NCBI GenBank assembly: GCA_018302185.1
Contig: JAGVZX010000101.1
Location: 1-6,657, forward strand
Length of the DNA stretch: 6,657 nt
Direction of reading: 5' to 3'
Origin: Candidatus Woesearchaeota archaeon
GTDB taxonomy: Archaea > Nanobdellota > Nanobdellia > Woesearchaeales > UBA10200
Below are positions 5,035 to 6,657 of the stretch, in pieces; the first letter of the stretch is position 1, and every line of letters begins with the position of its first letter. Below the pieces are notes generated by a model. It had not been told where the DNA came from. It did not search any database and worked only from the letters and a program-made list of their open reading frames with translations. The translations under genes were made by a program, and so were the position numbers.

Positions 5035-6246
5035 ATGGCTCAAAAGAGGTTGGTGAATTATGCCAGAAGCCTTATGCAAAAAGGCTATAATGCTTCTGCA
5101 ATAAAGAATGTGCTGCTGAAGTACGGCTACTCCGGCAAAGAAGCCGATGATGCAATAAGCTCTGCATACAACCCAATAATAAGGCACGAAATACATTTAT
5201 CACGCACAACAGTTTGGATTATAATATTCATTTTTGCTTCGCTGCTCGGAATATCCTCATTTTTTTATTTCAGCTCGAAAGTTCCGGCAGAATTGCTTGA
5301 CCTTAACCTTGAGCCTGTATCAACAACTGCCGCGCCTGGAGAAAGCATCATTTTCCTGAAAGAACTATCCAACCTCGGCTCTTCAAAAAGATATGATGTT
5401 GTTGTAAAGCAGGAAATCATTGACGCAAAAACAAACAGGGTAATAACGCAAAAAATTGAAACAAGGGCAATAGAGACATTCGGCTCGACGCAGACAAAAA
5501 TTCTGGTGCCTGAAAGCGCCAAAGCAGGAGACTATTTATTGAGGGTGATTGTTGAATACAGCGGCAAGCAGGCTGTTGCCACATTGCCTGTCAAGGTTGC
5601 TGCGCCTGCAAAAAAAGAAACATGCCTGGGAGATGAATGCAGAAATCAGGCTGTGGAATGCGATGATAACAATCCATGCACAAATGATTTTGTTGAGAGC
5701 GGGGCATGCTCTTATAAGCCGGTTGTTCCATGCTGCGGCAACAATATTTGTGAAGATAGGGAGAGTTTCTCTAACTGCGCAGATGACTGCAAGAAAGCAG
5801 AGCAGCCATCAAGCGAATTCCCGCCAGCTGCAGCACCAACCGGAAGTTTAGACGGCATAAAAGAGCTTGCAAGGACAGACCCGGGCAAGGCTCTGCAGCA
5901 ATGCTCGCAGATTGATGTGCCTGACCTGAAGGACACGTGCATAGGCAGCATTGGAGAGGCGCAGCGCAACAAAAATTACTGCGCCCAGATTGTCAATGCG
6001 AGGGTAAAAGATTTGTGTTATTCAAACATCGCAAAGGCTGTCAACGATAATTCGCTCTGTGAGGAAATCTCAATAGACAGCAGGAAAGACTCGTGCTACA
6101 TGACATTTGTCCTGGATAACAAGGATTATTCTGTGTGCAGCAGATTAACAAACACCCAATTGAGGCAGTCATGCGATTCGCTAAGGCAGCTGAATGAATT
6201 GAACCAGCAGCAGAATGCAGCAGCAAATGACACCAATAGCAGCTAA
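5035..6246 (+). CDS. Single-pass membrane protein with cytoplasmic helical domain and periodic cysteine-repeat outer domain
   Basis: A 403-residue protein from the ATG at 5035; the TTG three bases earlier is unlikely because the TATA box sets the transcript start at this ATG. Residues 1-45 form a small helical, cytoplasmic domain with two G-Y-[N/S] helix starts at 17 and 31, UBA-like in pattern. After a basic segment (R50-R57) comes one membrane helix at about 60-80. Residues about 83-192 form an extracytoplasmic beta-sandwich (P-G-E-S near the start, A-G-D-Y-L-L-R-V near the end), like archaeal CARDB/Ig-type modules. Residues 197-252 hold ten cysteines, including D-D-N-N-P-C-T-N-D and C-C-G-N-N-I-C-E, a motif seen in many archaeal and bacterial surface proteins. 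After a Pro/Ala linker, residues 290-380 carry eight cysteines spaced alternately by 11 and 13 residues (290, 302, 316, 328, 342, 354, 368, 380). The tail is Gln/Asn-rich. A disulfide-stabilised surface stalk or binding module is inferred; no catalytic motif was seen. Confidence 0.88.
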   Translation: MAQKRLVNYARSLMQKGYNASAIKNVLLKYGYSGKEADDAISSAYNPIIRHEIHLSRTTVWIIIFIFASLLGISSFFYFSSKVPAELLDLNLEPVSTTAAPGESIIFLKELSNLGSSKRYDVVVKQEIIDAKTNRVITQKIETRAIETFGSTQTKILVPESAKAGDYLLRVIVEYSGKQAVATLPVKVAAPAKKETCLGDECRNQAVECDDNNPCTNDFVESGACSYKPVVPCCGNNICEDRESFSNCADDCKKAEQPSSEFPPAAAPTGSLDGIKELARTDPGKALQQCSQIDVPDLKDTCIGSIGEAQRNKNYCAQIVNARVKDLCYSNIAKAVNDNSLCEEISIDSRKDSCYMTFVLDNKDYSVCSRLTNTQLRQSCDSLRQLNELNQQQNAAANDTNSS

Positions 6247-6253
6247 AAATAAA

Positions 6254-6657
6254 ATGCGCATTTTCAAACATAGGCAGAATCTGCGCAAAAGAGAACAGTT
6301 TCACAATAAAGCGCAGGCATCATTCTTTGCTATTACAGGAGTACTCCTGTTTATTGCCGCAATCATAGGATTTTTTGCCTATAATAACATTAAAAAAACG
6401 AACATAGAGCAGGAGGCAAAAAAAACAGCTGAATTAAGCCTTCAGGCTGAAGAGATCAAAAAATTTGTCAATGACTGCATAAGAAAGGAAAGCTTTGAGG
6501 GGCTTAAAACGCTTGGACACACTGGCGGCTACTTGGAAGTGCCAAAGCTCATAAATTTTAAAGGGGTAAGCTATTGGCAAATTGGCCAAGCAAACATCCA
6601 GCCTTTCCTGAACCAGACAAAAGAAAGATTAATGCAGTATGTCAATGAAAACGCCCC
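6254..6657 (+). CDS. Membrane protein paralogous to the 711-residue protein, N-terminal part only
   Basis: The frame is open from the ATG at 6254 to the window edge (134 full codons). A long basic cytoplasmic segment (1-19, MRIFKHRQNLRKREQF...) precedes the K-A-Q-A-S-F-F motif (19-25) and one membrane helix (about 23-43). A charged, probably coiled helix (about 46-68) follows. Next come I-K-K-F-V-N-D-C (C75), E-G-L-K-T-L-G-H-T-G-G-Y (82-93), S-Y-W-Q-I-G (106-111) and the amphipathic F-L-N-Q-T-K-E-R-L-M-Q-Y-V (118-130). These match, in order, the corresponding motifs of the minus-strand protein at 4599-2464. It starts seven bases after the stop of the cysteine-repeat gene, so the two are probably co-transcribed. 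An in-frame ATG at 6227 would add nine residues and overlap the upstream gene by 20 bases; neither start has a clear Shine-Dalgarno site. The missing part probably holds a long extracytoplasmic region, as in the paralogue. Confidence 0.85.
   Translation, partial: MRIFKHRQNLRKREQFHNKAQASFFAITGVLLFIAAIIGFFAYNNIKKTNIEQEAKKTAELSLQAEEIKKFVNDCIRKESFEGLKTLGHTGGYLEVPKLINFKGVSYWQIGQANIQPFLNQTKERLMQYVNENA

Noticed and set aside
5549..5851. Plus-strand frame of 100 codons overlapping the 403-residue gene
   Set aside because: It is the +1 or +2 shadow of the cysteine-rich coding region; the cysteine pattern belongs to the other frame.
6227..6253. Upstream ATG at 6227 as the start of the right-hand membrane protein
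   Set aside because: It would overlap the preceding gene by 20 bases and add residues of no evident value before an already long basic segment. It is kept as a possible alternative because neither start has a clear ribosome site.

Overview
The window looks like part of the chromosome of a small-genome archaeon, most likely of the DPANN group (Woesearchaeota/Pacearchaeota-like). This is an inference from four things: membrane proteins whose N-terminus carries a K-A-Q-A-[ST]-x-F motif running into a hydrophobic helix; tandem Ig-like secreted proteins rich in N-x-S/T sequons; archaeal-type TATA boxes placed for leaderless transcripts; and tightly abutting genes without clear Shine-Dalgarno sites. 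TGA and TAA act as ordinary stops. No rRNA, tRNA, CRISPR or insertion sequence was seen.

The layout is two divergent gene sets around one AT-rich control region (4770-5034). Leftward (minus strand) there is a compact operon of four genes: a 57-residue ribbon-helix-helix (RHH) DNA-binding protein (4769-4596), a 711-residue single-pass membrane protein with a large outer part (4599-2464), a 49-residue basic micro-protein (2462-2313), and a secreted Ig-like repeat protein that runs off the left edge (2311 to 1). The junctions are ATGA, TGA-A-ATG and TAA-A-ATG, so translational coupling is likely. Rightward (plus strand) there is a 403-residue single-pass protein with a cytoplasmic helical domain, a beta-sandwich, a cysteine cluster and a strictly periodic cysteine repeat (5035-6246). 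It is followed by the first 134 residues of a second membrane protein (6254 onward) that is a paralogue of the 711-residue protein.

The centre holds seven copies of an 11-bp AT-rich element, consensus WTTAAGTATWA, in two tandem triplets plus one single copy. An 11-bp spacing places one copy per helical turn, which suits cooperative binding by the RHH protein encoded next to it. The suggested picture is a cell-envelope locus of anchored and secreted proteins, with a paralogous membrane pair on both arms, controlled in both directions by its own small regulator. The regulatory link and the envelope role are inferred; no biochemical function can be read from the sequence for the large proteins.
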